Shown: positions 1-8,543, counted from the first letter of the stretch. The stretch: DNA of 64,000 nucleotides from Bradyrhizobium iriomotense (GCF_018130765.1 NZ_JAFCJZ010000002.1:372001-436000), one strand, 5' to 3'. The notes: generated from the sequence alone by a model not told the origin. Program-made: numbers and translations.

Positions 1-14
1 GTGAGTTCTCGCCG

Positions 15-158
15 CTCTCGTGCCCCGGACGCAGCGCAGCGCCTCTTTGGCGGTGCGCTGCAGAGCCGGGGCCCATGCGGCAGCGTGTTCGGCGACTTCC
101 TGGGTCCCGGCTCTGCGCCGCAACGCTGACGCATTGCGCCGCGTCCGGGACACGAGAG
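15..158. repeat. Palindromic intergenic repeat
   Basis: CTCTCGTG followed by a GC-rich CCGGACGC near the left edge is mirrored by GCGTCCGG and CACGAGAG near 141-158. An internal GAGCCGGGGCCC/GGGTCCCGGCTC pair adds a second arm. It looks like a REP-type palindromic element. The short frames across it have no ribosome binding site and I do not call them. The 159-395 stretch holds no other feature I can support. Confidence 0.6.
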
Positions 159-395
159 TGTGTGGCCGCAACGTTGCCAAAATGTCGCGAGCCTCTTTCG
201 CTATGTGCAGTTTCTGAATTTCAGACGCGGCGCATCTTGCGCCCGCCGGCGATCGGGTATATGAGCCCCGTCCCATTCAACCTGCGCGTTCAACAATGAG
301 GAGACCAGCCGTGAACAGTCTGTGGCGATCGACACGCTCCGTGCCGACGCTCTCAGTGCGTCCGGCTGACAGTCATCCAATCATGTTGAACGACA

Positions 396-1556
396 ATGGC
401 ACATTCATTGATTCAGCGCCGGCGGGAGGCCGAGCGCGCGCGGGTTGAAGCCTACGAGCTGTCGCTGCGGCATGTGTCGCAGCGGACGCGTCCTCCACCG
501 GATTTCGAGACCGCGATCTACGAGGCCAGGCGTGGCTTCGAGGCGGACGTCGTGCGCGACGCCCAGGCCTGGAAGCCGCGGATGAAGACTCGCGATGCCG
601 CGCGTCTTCGTCTTGCTGCGGCCCGCTATCTCTTCGCGCGTTATCCCGTCGCGGAACATCTGGAGCAGATCTGGATCGACGGCGCGGGACTGGGCGCAGA
701 CGAGATCCGTTTGCGCAAGCGCTGGTACGTCGTGGCGGCCGGTGGTGGTTCGCTCTACGGCGCCGGTGCGAGCGAATGGCTGTCTCGCAAGGAGGTCCAT
801 GCGTTCCTCAATCCCTTGGGGAAGGTCGGCTTCGAGGCTGCGATCTGGCAGGCGATTGCGCGATCCTATGCAAACGATCCCGGCGTTGCGATGCAGATCG
901 CGCGCACCAGGATCACGCAGACGCCCCGTGCCGAGCATGGCTTCTGGCGCGAGGTGGTGCGCTTCTTCTGCGCGCATCCAACCACGGTCGAGGAGATGGA
1001 CGATCTCCACGATTACCTCGCCGCGTGCTATCGGCGTGATCGCAAGTTCAGCCTCAAGGGGCGCTCGCTGGTCTCGCTCGGCCGGCAGATGCGCGAATGG
1101 CATCGCGATCTCGATGCGATCGCTCGCATCGAGGCTGCGCGCCGTCGCGCGGAGGCTGCGCGGAACCGTGCGCGTGGGCTGGCAGTGGAGCCCGTCGACG
1201 AGGCCTGGCGAGGTGCAGCGATCGCGGACTGGTCATGGACTACGTCGTCCAAGGACCGGGCCAAGCGTGAGGAGTATGTCGTGGTCCAGCTGCGGACCGC
1301 GGACGATCTCGTGGCCGAGACGCGCGGCATGCGTCACTGCGTCGCCAGCTACGCGACAAAGTGCATTGCCGGGCATGCGTCGATCTGGTCGCTCCGCCGC
1401 CGTGCTGGGGGCAGTGTGCAGCGGCTGCTGACCATCGAACTGGATCGCCGTTCCCGGGCGGTTCAGGTTCGCGGGTTTGCAAACCGTCCGCCGCTCGCCG
1501 AGGAGTGCAAGATCCTCGAGCGGTGGGCGCAAGCACGCGGGATCATGCTGCTCTAA
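396..1556 (+). CDS. PcfJ-domain-like protein
   Basis: 386 residues, soluble and Arg-rich, with no signal peptide. The C-terminal ~90 residues (about 300-386) carry the PcfJ signature: an R-G-M-R-H-C-V motif followed by a spaced Y, C and G, then I-W-S-L, T-I-E-L and an Q-V-R-G-x-x-N motif before a terminal helix. PcfJ-like proteins occur on plasmids, phages and chromosomes and their biochemical role is unresolved. The N-terminal two thirds is not recognised and is rich in charged helices. The gene stands alone, convergent with the flagellar genes that follow. The H-C-V and N-R-P residues look intact, so this is probably not a relic. Family assignment is fairly sure; function is unknown. Confidence 0.7.
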   Translation: MAHSLIQRRREAERARVEAYELSLRHVSQRTRPPPDFETAIYEARRGFEADVVRDAQAWKPRMKTRDAARLRLAAARYLFARYPVAEHLEQIWIDGAGLGADEIRLRKRWYVVAAGGGSLYGAGASEWLSRKEVHAFLNPLGKVGFEAAIWQAIARSYANDPGVAMQIARTRITQTPRAEHGFWREVVRFFCAHPTTVEEMDDLHDYLAACYRRDRKFSLKGRSLVSLGRQMREWHRDLDAIARIEAARRRAEAARNRARGLAVEPVDEAWRGAAIADWSWTTSSKDRAKREEYVVVQLRTADDLVAETRGMRHCVASYATKCIAGHASIWSLRRRAGGSVQRLLTIELDRRSRAVQVRGFANRPPLAEECKILERWAQARGIMLL

Positions 1557-1585
1557 AAAGCCTGCGCCGCTACGGCGGCGCAGGC
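1553..1585 (-). terminator. Terminator of the flgFGAH block
   Basis: On the minus strand, a GCCTGCGCCGCC/GGCGGCGCAGGC-type stem with a three-base loop is followed by TTTTT. It lies about 100 bp past the flgH stop codon. The T-run overlaps the stop codon of the convergent PcfJ-like gene. Confidence 0.75.
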
Positions 1586-1687
1586 AAAATACATGCGGCC
1601 CTCGCCAGGGGAGCTAGCGAGGGCCGCGTAGTACACCGTCGTTCGCGCCTAGGTTCGCGAACACGATGTGGGAGCTCTTAAAGAAGC

Positions 1688-2449
1688 TTAGAAGGGTAGC
1701 AGCACGTCCATGACCTGCTGGCCGTAGCGCGGCTGCTGCACGTCCATGATCTGGCCGCGGCCGCCATAGGCGATGCGGGCCTGGGCGATCTTGCTGGAGT
1801 CGATGGTGTTGTCGCTCTGGATGTCCTCGGGACGGACGATGCCGGCGACGACCAGCTCGCGGATCTCGTAGTTGACGCGGATTTCCTGCTTGCCTTCGAC
1901 GACGAGGTTGCCGTTCGGCAGCACCTGAGTGACGACCGCCGCGACATTGGTCTGCAAGGCTTCCTGGCGCTGGACCGAGCCCTTGCCGTCGGCGGAGGAC
2001 GTCGAGTCGGTGGTGAGAAGACGGCCGGGCAGGATCTTGAGCGGCTGTGTGATCGTCTGGCTGCCGATGAAATCGGTAATCCCCGAATCTTCCTTGGCGG
2101 TCCGGCTGCGCTGGGTCTCGTTGGCGATGTTGGCCTTGTCCGTGAAGTTGACAGTCACCGTCAGGAGGTCGCCGACCTGATGGGCGCGCTGGTCCTTGAA
2201 GAAGGCGCGGCTGCCGTTGCGCCATAGCGAGTTCGGATTGTAGGAGGCGACTTCAGGCTTCGGCATCGGCATCTGCACCGGCTTGTAGCCGGGCTGTGTC
2301 GTCGGATTGTCGATCGCGGACAATTTCGGCTGCTCGCCGATCTGCGACAGGCGGTCGATCGAGGAGCAGCCGCCCAGCGCGCAGGAGGCCAGCAGCAGGG
2401 CAGAGATCGCGATGCGACGGAGACGGGAAGCCGAACTGAACGAAGACAT
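1688..2449 (-). CDS. flgH: Flagellar L-ring protein FlgH
   Basis: 253 residues, the usual FlgH length. It is a lipoprotein: a signal peptide ends in an L-x-G-C lipobox (cysteine near residue 28). The mature protein has the conserved FlgH core, S-L-W-R-x-G-S-R-A-F-F-x-D, then a V-G-D-L-L-T-V region and N-I-A-N-E-T-Q motifs, and ends in P-R-Y-G-Q-Q-V-M-D-V-L-L-P-F. FlgH forms the outer-membrane L-ring bushing around the flagellar rod. It is the last gene of the minus-strand block flgF-flgG-flgA-flgH, starting 3 bp after flgA, and a terminator follows. flgI, often next in this order, is absent here. Confidence 0.95.
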   Translation of the reverse strand: MSSFSSASRLRRIAISALLLASCALGGCSSIDRLSQIGEQPKLSAIDNPTTQPGYKPVQMPMPKPEVASYNPNSLWRNGSRAFFKDQRAHQVGDLLTVTVNFTDKANIANETQRSRTAKEDSGITDFIGSQTITQPLKILPGRLLTTDSTSSADGKGSVQRQEALQTNVAAVVTQVLPNGNLVVEGKQEIRVNYEIRELVVAGIVRPEDIQSDNTIDSSKIAQARIAYGGRGQIMDVQQPRYGQQVMDVLLPF

Positions 2450-2452
2450 GAC

Positions 2453-3616
2453 TTACTCTGACTTGGCTGGAGCTTGCGAGGTGCGGGCTTGCGGGATCTG
2501 GGCTTGCGGGATCTGGGCTTGGGCGACTTGAGCCGATGATGCCGGGGCCTGGACCAGGTTCCGGACGAGGGCTGCAGTGTCGACGGGTGCGGGCGCCTCA
2601 TCGTGCTTGAGCGAGGAGGTCTGCTCGACCGCGGGCGTCGTCGGCGCGGATTGGCTGGCGCCCTGGACCGTCACCTGGCCGCGGCCGGTGACGACCCCGG
2701 TCAGCGTGCGCTTGGATTGCAGGTTGAGCACGGAGACGGTGTCGCCTTCGGCGCCGCTCTCGATCGCCTTGCCGCGCGTGGTGAGGTAGAGGCCGGGCAC
2801 CTGGTAGATGATGGTGACGCTCTGGTCGCGCTGCACGAAGTCGGGCTTGACGATGTCGGCGACGCGGATCGGCGTGCCCGCCCGCATCGGCCGGCGCAGC
2901 TGCATGCCGATGGTGCGGTCGCGCGAGGCGGCCTCGCCGGTGACCTCGGCCTTCGGCCGGCGCTCCAGCGAGATGTCCGAGGCTTTCAGCATGTCGGAGC
3001 GGTCGATGTCGCGCGTCAGCACGGCGACTTCCACGGTCTCGATCGCGGTGCCGGTGAAGCGCAGTTTGGTCGGCGTCGGGGTGTTGTCGTTGTTGATCTC
3101 GAAGGCGATGTCGAAACGGCCGCTGCGCGCGTCGTAGCGGGTGGCGACCGGCAGGAGCGCACCGGTGTTGGAAGCGTCGAGCCGCATGTCGGAGACGCCG
3201 CGGTCGAAGGTGACGGTGATGTTGGCGGCATCGCCAAGGCCGAAGCGGCGCTCGAGCGCGGAGGAAACCGCGTTTTCGAGATCCCTGTTGGCGAGCGTGC
3301 GGGCGAGGCGGGTGACCTGGACCTCCTTGATGTCGCCGGTCATCACGCCGATCACCTGCTTGGCGCGCAGCACGCCCAGGACCTGCGCAACCGGCAGCGC
3401 GCCGGTGGTGCCGAGGTCGGGCGAGCGGTAGACTGGGATCAGCGCGGCCGAGCCGGCATTGTCGATGAGGTCGCCGACCCGCACCACGTCCGAGGTCACG
3501 GTGACGTTCGCGCGCAGCGTCGGCGCGGCGATGCCGTCGTCGGCGGCCTCTGCCGGCAGTGCCAGCAGCAGGAGCGCAGAGATCGTGGCGATTGTGGCGC
3601 GGATCATCGTCATCAC
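2453..3616 (-). CDS. flgA: P-ring assembly chaperone FlgA
   Basis: 387 residues with an N-terminal signal peptide ending at A-E-A-A-D. FlgA is a periplasmic chaperone for FlgI P-ring polymerisation. The C-terminal SAF-type region (about 230-340) contains L-K-A-S-D-I, the R-R-P-M-R-A-G-T-P-I motif and the V-Q-R-x-Q-x-V-T-I-I-Y-Q stretch typical of the family. It is longer than enterobacterial FlgA (about 220 residues) because of an added N-terminal domain, as is common in Rhizobiales. After residue 345 there is a low-complexity A/Q/P tail with a Q-I-P-Q-A repeat. It sits between flgG (1-bp gap) and flgH (3-bp gap), so translation is likely coupled. A GAGGTG ribosome binding site overlaps the flgG stop region. 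Confidence 0.93.
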   Translation of the reverse strand: MMTMIRATIATISALLLLALPAEAADDGIAAPTLRANVTVTSDVVRVGDLIDNAGSAALIPVYRSPDLGTTGALPVAQVLGVLRAKQVIGVMTGDIKEVQVTRLARTLANRDLENAVSSALERRFGLGDAANITVTFDRGVSDMRLDASNTGALLPVATRYDARSGRFDIAFEINNDNTPTPTKLRFTGTAIETVEVAVLTRDIDRSDMLKASDISLERRPKAEVTGEAASRDRTIGMQLRRPMRAGTPIRVADIVKPDFVQRDQSVTIIYQVPGLYLTTRGKAIESGAEGDTVSVLNLQSKRTLTGVVTGRGQVTVQGASQSAPTTPAVEQTSSLKHDEAPAPVDTAALVRNLVQAPASSAQVAQAQIPQAQIPQARTSQAPAKSE

Positions 3617-3617
3617 C

Positions 3618-4406
3618 TCAGCGGAACAGCGCCGTGGTCGATTGCATCATCTGGTCGGCGGCGCTGATGACCTTGGCGTTCATCTCGTAGGCGCGCTGGG
3701 CGGCGATCAGGTCGCTCATCTCCGAGACGACGTCGACATTGGCCTGCTCCAGGCTCCCTTGCGTGACCTTGCCGTAGCCTTCGGTGTTGGCGGTGCCGTC
3801 CTGCGGCGGGCCTGAGGACGGCGTCTCGGTGAACTGGTTGCTGCCGACCGGCTGCAGGCCGGCCTTGTTGATGAAGCGGGTCACGTTGACCGTGCCGATG
3901 ACCGAGGAGGTCGACGAGCCCGGCAACGTCACCGAGACCTGGCCCTGCTCGTTCACGGTGATGCCCGAGGCGTTGTTCGGGATGGTGATGGTCGGCTGCA
4001 CCGGGTTGCCCTGCGCGGTGACGACGCGGCCCTGGTTATCCATCTGGAAGGTGCCGTCGCGGGTGTACTGGTAGGTGCCGTCGGGCATCAGGATCTTGAA
4101 GAAGCCTTCGCCCGAGATCGCGAGGTCGAGGTCGTTGCCGGTCTGCGACAGCGTACCTTGCGTCATGCTGCGCGGCGTGCCGACGGTCTTGACGCCGCCG
4201 CCGATGTCGACGCCGACCGGCAAGATGGTGCCCTGGTCCGAGGCCTGCGCGCCGACGCGGCGCACGTGCTCGTAGATCAGGTCCTGGAACGCCGCGGTCT
4301 GCTTCTTGAAGCCGGTGGTGCGGAGGTTCGCGATGTTGTTGGAGATCACCTGAACGTTGAGTTCCTGTGCCGCCATTCCGGTCGCTGCGGTGTGAAGCGC
4401 CTGCAT
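3618..4406 (-). CDS. flgG: Flagellar distal rod protein FlgG
   Basis: 262 residues, standard FlgG length. The N-terminus has the rod/hook signature (A-T-G-M-A-A-Q-E-L-N-V, then N-N-I-A-N-L-x-T-T-G-F). The C-terminus carries the matching coiled-coil motif (V-S-E-M-S-D-L-I-A-A-Q-R-A-Y-E-M-N-A-K) ending in T-A-L-F-R. The L-R-T-T-G-F-K-K motif and the Q-G-x-L-x-Q-T-G-N-x-L-D-L-A-I-x-G-x-G-F-F block distinguish FlgG from FlgF. It forms the distal rod of the basal body and is exported by the flagellar type III apparatus. It lies downstream of flgF in the same operon. Confidence 0.96.
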   Translation of the reverse strand: MQALHTAATGMAAQELNVQVISNNIANLRTTGFKKQTAAFQDLIYEHVRRVGAQASDQGTILPVGVDIGGGVKTVGTPRSMTQGTLSQTGNDLDLAISGEGFFKILMPDGTYQYTRDGTFQMDNQGRVVTAQGNPVQPTITIPNNASGITVNEQGQVSVTLPGSSTSSVIGTVNVTRFINKAGLQPVGSNQFTETPSSGPPQDGTANTEGYGKVTQGSLEQANVDVVSEMSDLIAAQRAYEMNAKVISAADQMMQSTTALFR

Positions 4407-4422
4407 GTCAGTTCTCCCTCAA

Positions 4423-5184
4423 TCAGGCCGGAACGTCGGCGAGCTTCTCGATCGCCGATTTGTGGAGGTCGCTCTGCTGCTGCAGCAGGTTGGCGATGGC
4501 GGTGTAGCTGCGCATGACTTCGACCATGCGGGTCATCTCGCCGACCGAGTTCACGTTCGACTTCTCGATGTAGCCTTGCTGCACGGTCGACTTGGTGTCG
4601 GCCTGCTGGTTCGCGGAACCCGCGGCATAGAGGTTGGTGCCGAGCTTGGTCAGCTTGGCCGGATCGTCGAACGAGACCATGCGGATCTTGCCGCGGATCG
4701 AGTCGGTCCTGGCCGTGCCCTCGAGCACGGTGACGGTGCCGTCGGGCGCGACGTTGATGTCGTGGTCGGTCGGCTGGAAGGTGATCGGGCCGCCGGTGCC
4801 GAGCACGAGGTTGCCGTCGGAGGTGACGAGCTGGCCGGTGCTGCTCAGCGTGAACTTGCCGTCGCGGGTGTAGCGCTCGGCGCCGTTGGCCTGCACGGCG
4901 AAAAAGGCATTGCCGCTGATCGCCATGTCGAGCGGGTTGTTGGTCGGCTCCATCGGCCCCTGGCCGACGTCGCGGAAGGTGCCGCGGTCCTGCACATAGG
5001 AGACCCGGCGGTCGGAACCGATGAAATTGTCCTCACGCGCGTTCGAGTTGAGGTACTCCTCGAACAGCGAATGGTCGGCCTTGAAGCCGTTGGTGTTGGC
5101 ATTGGCGACGTTGTTGGCGATGACATCCATCTGCCGTTCCAACGTCATCTGCCGTGACAAGCCGATCAGAAGCGCGTTCTGCAT
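4423..5184 (-). CDS. flgF: Flagellar proximal rod protein FlgF
   Basis: 253 residues from the ATG at 5184, which has GGGGAGAT just upstream; a longer open frame to 5313 has no ribosome binding site and lacks family similarity. The N-terminus has R-Q-M-T-L-E-R-Q-M-D-V-I-A-N-N-V-A-N. The middle has N-P-L-D-M-A-I-x-G-x-A-F-F. The C-terminus has the V-N-S-V-G-E-M-T-R-M-V-E-V-M-R-S-Y helix, all typical of FlgF. It is first gene of the flgF-flgG-flgA-flgH operon and is divergent from fliL, with a 386-bp intergenic region carrying CtrA-like and GGCARRTTYTKCC elements. Confidence 0.95.
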   Translation of the reverse strand: MQNALLIGLSRQMTLERQMDVIANNVANANTNGFKADHSLFEEYLNSNAREDNFIGSDRRVSYVQDRGTFRDVGQGPMEPTNNPLDMAISGNAFFAVQANGAERYTRDGKFTLSSTGQLVTSDGNLVLGTGGPITFQPTDHDINVAPDGTVTVLEGTARTDSIRGKIRMVSFDDPAKLTKLGTNLYAAGSANQQADTKSTVQQGYIEKSNVNSVGEMTRMVEVMRSYTAIANLLQQQSDLHKSAIEKLADVPA

Positions 5185-5400
5185 CGGAAGATCTCCCCTG
5201 AGTGAGATCTGCCACCTCGCTCTCCCAAGCGCCTTGGCCGACCCCGTGAACGAGACTGCCGGGTTCTCCCAAACCCTGCGGTCTCGGCCCTCTCTCAGCG
5301 AAAGCCGTGCCAACCTGAAAATCGTTTATGTTTCAATGCTTTGGTGATTTTTCGAGGGCGCGGGGAGGCGGCAGAAAGGTTCTGTTAGCCATGTTTGCCC

Positions 5401-5413
5401 GGCAGATTTTTCC
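5401..5413. promoter_or_regulatory. Flagellar 13-bp element, copy 1
   Basis: GGCAGATTTTTCC followed by TAGCT, in the flgF/fliL intergenic region. It matches copies upstream of flgB (14853) and fliO (14657) under the consensus GGCARRTTYTKCC. The flanks also match the flgB copy (CTGTTARCCAT before, CCTAGCT after). The family resemblance to Caulobacter FlbD-bound ftr elements is from memory and unverified. Confidence 0.5.
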
Positions 5414-5440
5414 TAGCTGAGGCCCAATCGAAAGAAACCG

Positions 5441-5455
5441 TTAACCATTATTACC
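5441..5455. promoter_or_regulatory. CtrA-type half site upstream of fliL
   Basis: TTAACCAT followed by TATTACC: one perfect CtrA half site and a degenerate second half at about the right spacing, 115-130 bp before fliL. It is weaker than the perfect boxes at 8529 and 14828. The rest of 5185-5570 shows no other clear element. Confidence 0.4.
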
Positions 5456-5570
5456 GTAGCGTTTGCGGGCAAGAGGAGCGCATTGCGCTGGGACATTCGT
5501 ATCGCGTCACTGTCTGCCAGGGGGCTTCGCTCTTTCGATTCCTTTAAGAGATGAGCGAGCCTAAGCGACC

Positions 5571-6071
5571 ATGGCAGAGAATGAAGCGGAAGGCGGCGCA
5601 GCCGCTGAAGGCGCTGAAGCCGCTCCCCCGAAGAACAAGCTCAAGCTCATCATCATGGCCGTCGGGCTGCTCGCCGTCCTCGGCGGCGGTGCTGCGACCT
5701 GGTTCTTCTTCTTCCGTCACGGCGACGACGAGCATCATGCCGAGGTGGCGCCCCCGCCGAAGCCGCCGGCCTTCGTCGACGTGCCCGACATCATGGTCAA
5801 TCTCGCCGGCGCGCCGGGTGAGCGCGTGCAATATCTGAAGCTGAAGATCGTGCTGGAGCTGAAGGAAGAGAAGCAGATCGAGGCGATCAAGCCGACCATG
5901 CCGCGCGTCACCGACATCTTCCAGACCTATGTGCGGGAACTGCGCTCCTCCGACCTCAACGGCTCCGCCGGCATTTTTCGCCTCAAGGAAGAGCTGACCA
6001 AGCGCGTCAACGCGGCGGTCGCGCCGATCCAGGTCAGTGCGGTGCTGTTCAAGGAAGTCGTGATCCAGTGA
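5571..6071 (+). CDS. fliL: Flagellar basal-body protein FliL
   Basis: 166 residues. A short acidic, Ala-rich cytoplasmic N-terminus precedes one membrane helix (about 25-45, ending W-F-F-F-F). A Pro-rich linker and the periplasmic FliL domain follow (about 63-166: D-V-P-D-I-M-V-N-L-A, then K-L-K-I-V-L-E-L and a terminal F-K-E-V-V-I-Q). FliL surrounds the stator units and supports torque or stator stability. It leads a plus-strand operon with fliM 30 bp downstream. A frame starting 20 bp earlier in another phase is a shadow. Confidence 0.93.
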   Translation: MAENEAEGGAAAEGAEAAPPKNKLKLIIMAVGLLAVLGGGAATWFFFFRHGDDEHHAEVAPPPKPPAFVDVPDIMVNLAGAPGERVQYLKLKIVLELKEEKQIEAIKPTMPRVTDIFQTYVRELRSSDLNGSAGIFRLKEELTKRVNAAVAPIQVSAVLFKEVVIQ

Positions 6072-6101
6072 TGATGCTGCGGAAGGCAACGGGCTAGCGT
6101 C

Positions 6102-7304
6102 ATGGCCGGCAACGAGCAAATGGACCAGGATGCGATTGCCGCCCAATGGGAGGCGTCGCTCGATTCCGAGGATCCCGCAGAGGCGGCGAAGGCCGCTGCC
6201 GAAAATGAGCTATCGGAGACCATGGCCCTGCAATGGGCGGCCATGGTCGAGGACGGCAGCCGCGATCTCGGCACCGGCAAGAATTCCGGCGAGCGGGTGT
6301 TGTCGCAGGAGGAGATCGACAATCTCCTCGGCTTCACCGTCGGCGACGTCACGCTCGACGACCATTCCGGCATTCGCGCGATCATCGATTCGGCGATGGT
6401 CTCCTACGAGCGTCTGCCGATGCTCGAAATCGTCTTCGACCGTCTGGTGCGGTTGCTGACGACGTCCTTGCGCAATTTTACCTCCGACAACGTCGAAGTC
6501 TCGCTCGACCGCATCACCTCGGTGCGCTTCGGCGACTACATGAACTCGATCGCACTGCCTGCTGTCCTCTCGGTGTTCAAGGCCGAGGAATGGGACAATT
6601 TCGGAATGGCGACGGTCGATTCCAACCTGATCTATTCGATGATCGACGTGCTGCTCGGCGGCCGCCGCGGCACCAGCCAGCTCCGCATCGAAGGCCGGCC
6701 CTACACCACGATCGAGACCGAGCTGGTCAAGCGCCTGGTCGAGGTGGTGCTGGCCGACGCCGAGCACGCGTTCCGGCCGCTATCGCCGGTGACCTTCACG
6801 ATCGACCGGCTCGAGACCAACCCGCGCTTCGCCGCGATCAGCCGTCCTGCCAACGCCGCGATCCTGGTGCGCCTGCGCATCGACATGGAAGACCGCGGCG
6901 GCAATATCGAGCTGCTGCTGCCCTACGCGACCATCGAACCCATCAGGGGCGTCCTGCTCCAGATGTTCATGGGCGAAAAATTCGGCCGCGACCCGATCTG
7001 GGAGGGCCATTTCGCCACCGAGATCGTGCAGGCCGAGATCGCCGTCGATGCCGTGCTCTACGAGGCCGACATTCCGCTCAAGCAGCTGATGCGGCTCAAG
7101 GTCGGCGACACGCTGCCGCTCGACATGCGCGCCGATGCCAACGTGACCGTGCGCTGCGGCGACGTCACGCTGACCGAAGGGCGGATGGGCCGGGTCGGCG
7201 ACCGCGTCGCGATCCGCGTGACGAAACCCCTGCGCAAGCCAAGTACGACACTTGCGATGTTCGAGAAGGTTGACGAGCAGAACAAGATGATGGAGGCCCC
7301 ATGA
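6102..7304 (+). CDS. fliM: Flagellar motor switch protein FliM
   Basis: 400 residues. The CheY-P-binding and export-type motif L-S-Q-E-E-I-D-N-L-L-G is at residues 67-77, not at the extreme N-terminus. The FliM middle domain (about 90-290) and a C-terminal SpoA/C-ring domain (about 310-385, with L-P-L-D-M-R-A-D-A-N-V-T-V-R) follow. FliM is the C-ring switch component that receives chemotaxis signals. The 66-residue N-terminal extension is Ala/Glu rich and contains two similar stretches (A-I-A-A-Q-W-E-A-S-L and M-A-L-Q-W-A-A-M-V). The stop codon overlaps the start of the next gene by 4 bp, so translation is coupled. Confidence 0.95.
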   Translation: MAGNEQMDQDAIAAQWEASLDSEDPAEAAKAAAENELSETMALQWAAMVEDGSRDLGTGKNSGERVLSQEEIDNLLGFTVGDVTLDDHSGIRAIIDSAMVSYERLPMLEIVFDRLVRLLTTSLRNFTSDNVEVSLDRITSVRFGDYMNSIALPAVLSVFKAEEWDNFGMATVDSNLIYSMIDVLLGGRRGTSQLRIEGRPYTTIETELVKRLVEVVLADAEHAFRPLSPVTFTIDRLETNPRFAAISRPANAAILVRLRIDMEDRGGNIELLLPYATIEPIRGVLLQMFMGEKFGRDPIWEGHFATEIVQAEIAVDAVLYEADIPLKQLMRLKVGDTLPLDMRADANVTVRCGDVTLTEGRMGRVGDRVAIRVTKPLRKPSTTLAMFEKVDEQNKMMEAP

Positions 7305-7747
7305 ACCACTCCCTGGGAATGGCGATCGAGACGCTGGTGGCTATCCTGCTGATGCTCACGATCGGCTACTGTATCCTGCTGAACAAGCGGCTGACGCGGC
7401 TGAAGGCGGACGAGCATTCGCTGAAGGCGGTGATCGCCGAGCTGATCACCGCGACCGAGATCGCCGAGCGCGCGATCGGCGGGCTGAAGCTCGCCGTGCG
7501 CGACGTCAACGAGAACCTCGGCAGCCAGCTCGCGGCGGCGACCCAAATGTCGGACCAGCTCTACAAGCAGCTCGGCGAAGCCGACAACGTGGTGCGGCGC
7601 CTGTCCAAGATCGCGATCGCCGCGCGCCCCGTGACCAATCCGGAAACCACCGCCGTGCCCGTTGCAAAACCCTCGTCGGCGAAGGCGGTGGCGGCTGCGG
7701 CCGAAGCCTTCTCAGAGCGCAGGCGATCCAACGGCATTGCCGCATAA
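7301..7747 (+). CDS. DUF6468 flagellar-operon protein
   Basis: 148 residues. One N-terminal transmembrane helix (about 8-28) is followed by a long charged helical region (30-110), likely coiled coil, and a low-complexity Ala-rich tail. It matches what I know as the DUF6468 family, found between fliM and the MotE-like gene in Rhizobiales flagellar clusters. No biochemical function is established. The topology (membrane anchor plus cytoplasmic or periplasmic coiled coil) and the translational coupling to fliM suggest a basal-body or motor accessory role, which is inference. It is followed by the motE-like gene after 9 bp. Confidence 0.8.
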   Translation: MNHSLGMAIETLVAILLMLTIGYCILLNKRLTRLKADEHSLKAVIAELITATEIAERAIGGLKLAVRDVNENLGSQLAAATQMSDQLYKQLGEADNVVRRLSKIAIAARPVTNPETTAVPVAKPSSAKAVAAAAEAFSERRRSNGIAA

Positions 7748-7756
7748 AGCCATGGT

Positions 7757-8518
7757 ATGAAGTCCTTCCGTAACATCCGCGTCATTCCGGTCGTCCTGGT
7801 CGCCGTCGCAGGTCTCGCCACGCTCAAGGTCGCGGGCCTCGTGGTCAATGGCGGCTATGTGTTCGACTACCAGCCGAAACAGGTCAAAAAGTCCTGGGCG
7901 CAGGAGAATCTGAACTTCCCGACCGGCCGCGAGGACCCTGACATCACCGGCTCGACCCATGGCGCGCCGAAGGAGGCGCCGAAGCCCGCCGCACCCGAGA
8001 CCAAGCCCGAAGGCACCGTGGTGAAGGTGGAGGAAGGCCAGCCGCAGGTCTCGGCCTCGGAGCGCGCGATCCTCGAGCGCCTGCAGGCGCGGCGCCAGGA
8101 GATCGAGGCCCGCCAGCGCGAGATCGATATCCGCGAAAGCCTGCTCAAGTCCGCCGAGAAGCGCATCGAGAACAAGGTCGAGGAGATGAAGGCGGTGGAA
8201 ACCCGCATCTCCGCGACCCAGGCGGAGCAGAAGGCCGCCGAGGCCCAGCGCATGAAGGGCCTCGTTACCATGTATGAGGGCATGAAGCCGAAGGACGCAG
8301 CGCGGGTGTTCGACCGGCTGGAGATGGGCGTGCTGATCGAGATCGCCTCGGCGATTGCGCCGCGAAAGATGTCGGACATCCTCGGATTGATGTCGCCCGA
8401 GGCGGCCGAGCGGCTCACGGTCGAGATGGCCCGCCGTGCCAATGGCGGCGGCGATCAATCCGCCTCGGCCGGCGATCTGCCCAAGATTGACGGCAAGCCG
8501 ACGCAAAAGCCGAATTGA
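7757..8518 (+). CDS. MotE-family flagellar chaperone-like protein
   Basis: 253 residues. There is an N-terminal membrane or signal segment (about 8-30), a low-complexity linker, a coiled coil (about 95-165, rich in E/R/Q heptads), then an MgtE-N-like helical domain (about 170-230: Y-E-G-M-K-P-K-D-A-A-R-V-F-D-R-L, then I-A-P-R-K-M-S-D-I-L). This layout is that of the MotE family. In Sinorhizobium meliloti MotE is a periplasmic chaperone for MotC and is needed for rotation. Here the next gene encodes a very large periplasmic TPR protein rather than a recognisable MotC. It is fourth in the fliL-fliM-DUF6468 operon. Confidence 0.8.
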   Translation: MKSFRNIRVIPVVLVAVAGLATLKVAGLVVNGGYVFDYQPKQVKKSWAQENLNFPTGREDPDITGSTHGAPKEAPKPAAPETKPEGTVVKVEEGQPQVSASERAILERLQARRQEIEARQREIDIRESLLKSAEKRIENKVEEMKAVETRISATQAEQKAAEAQRMKGLVTMYEGMKPKDAARVFDRLEMGVLIEIASAIAPRKMSDILGLMSPEAAERLTVEMARRANGGGDQSASAGDLPKIDGKPTQKPN

Positions 8519-8528
8519 GGGCTCATAC

Positions 8529-8543
8529 TTAAGAAGTCCTTAA
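8529..8543. promoter_or_regulatory. CtrA box upstream of the TPR gene
   Basis: TTAA-GAAGTCC-TTAA is a perfect match to the alphaproteobacterial CtrA consensus TTAA-N7-TTAA, 70 bp before the TPR start codon. GGCAAAATCTACA follows after 2 bp and is a partial match to the 13-bp flagellar element. This suggests the TPR gene has its own cell-cycle-type promoter in addition to read-through from fliLM. Confidence 0.6.

Noticed and set aside
20..299. Two overlapping short frames at the left edge
   Set aside because: They lie on the palindromic repeat and have no ribosome binding site or family similarity.
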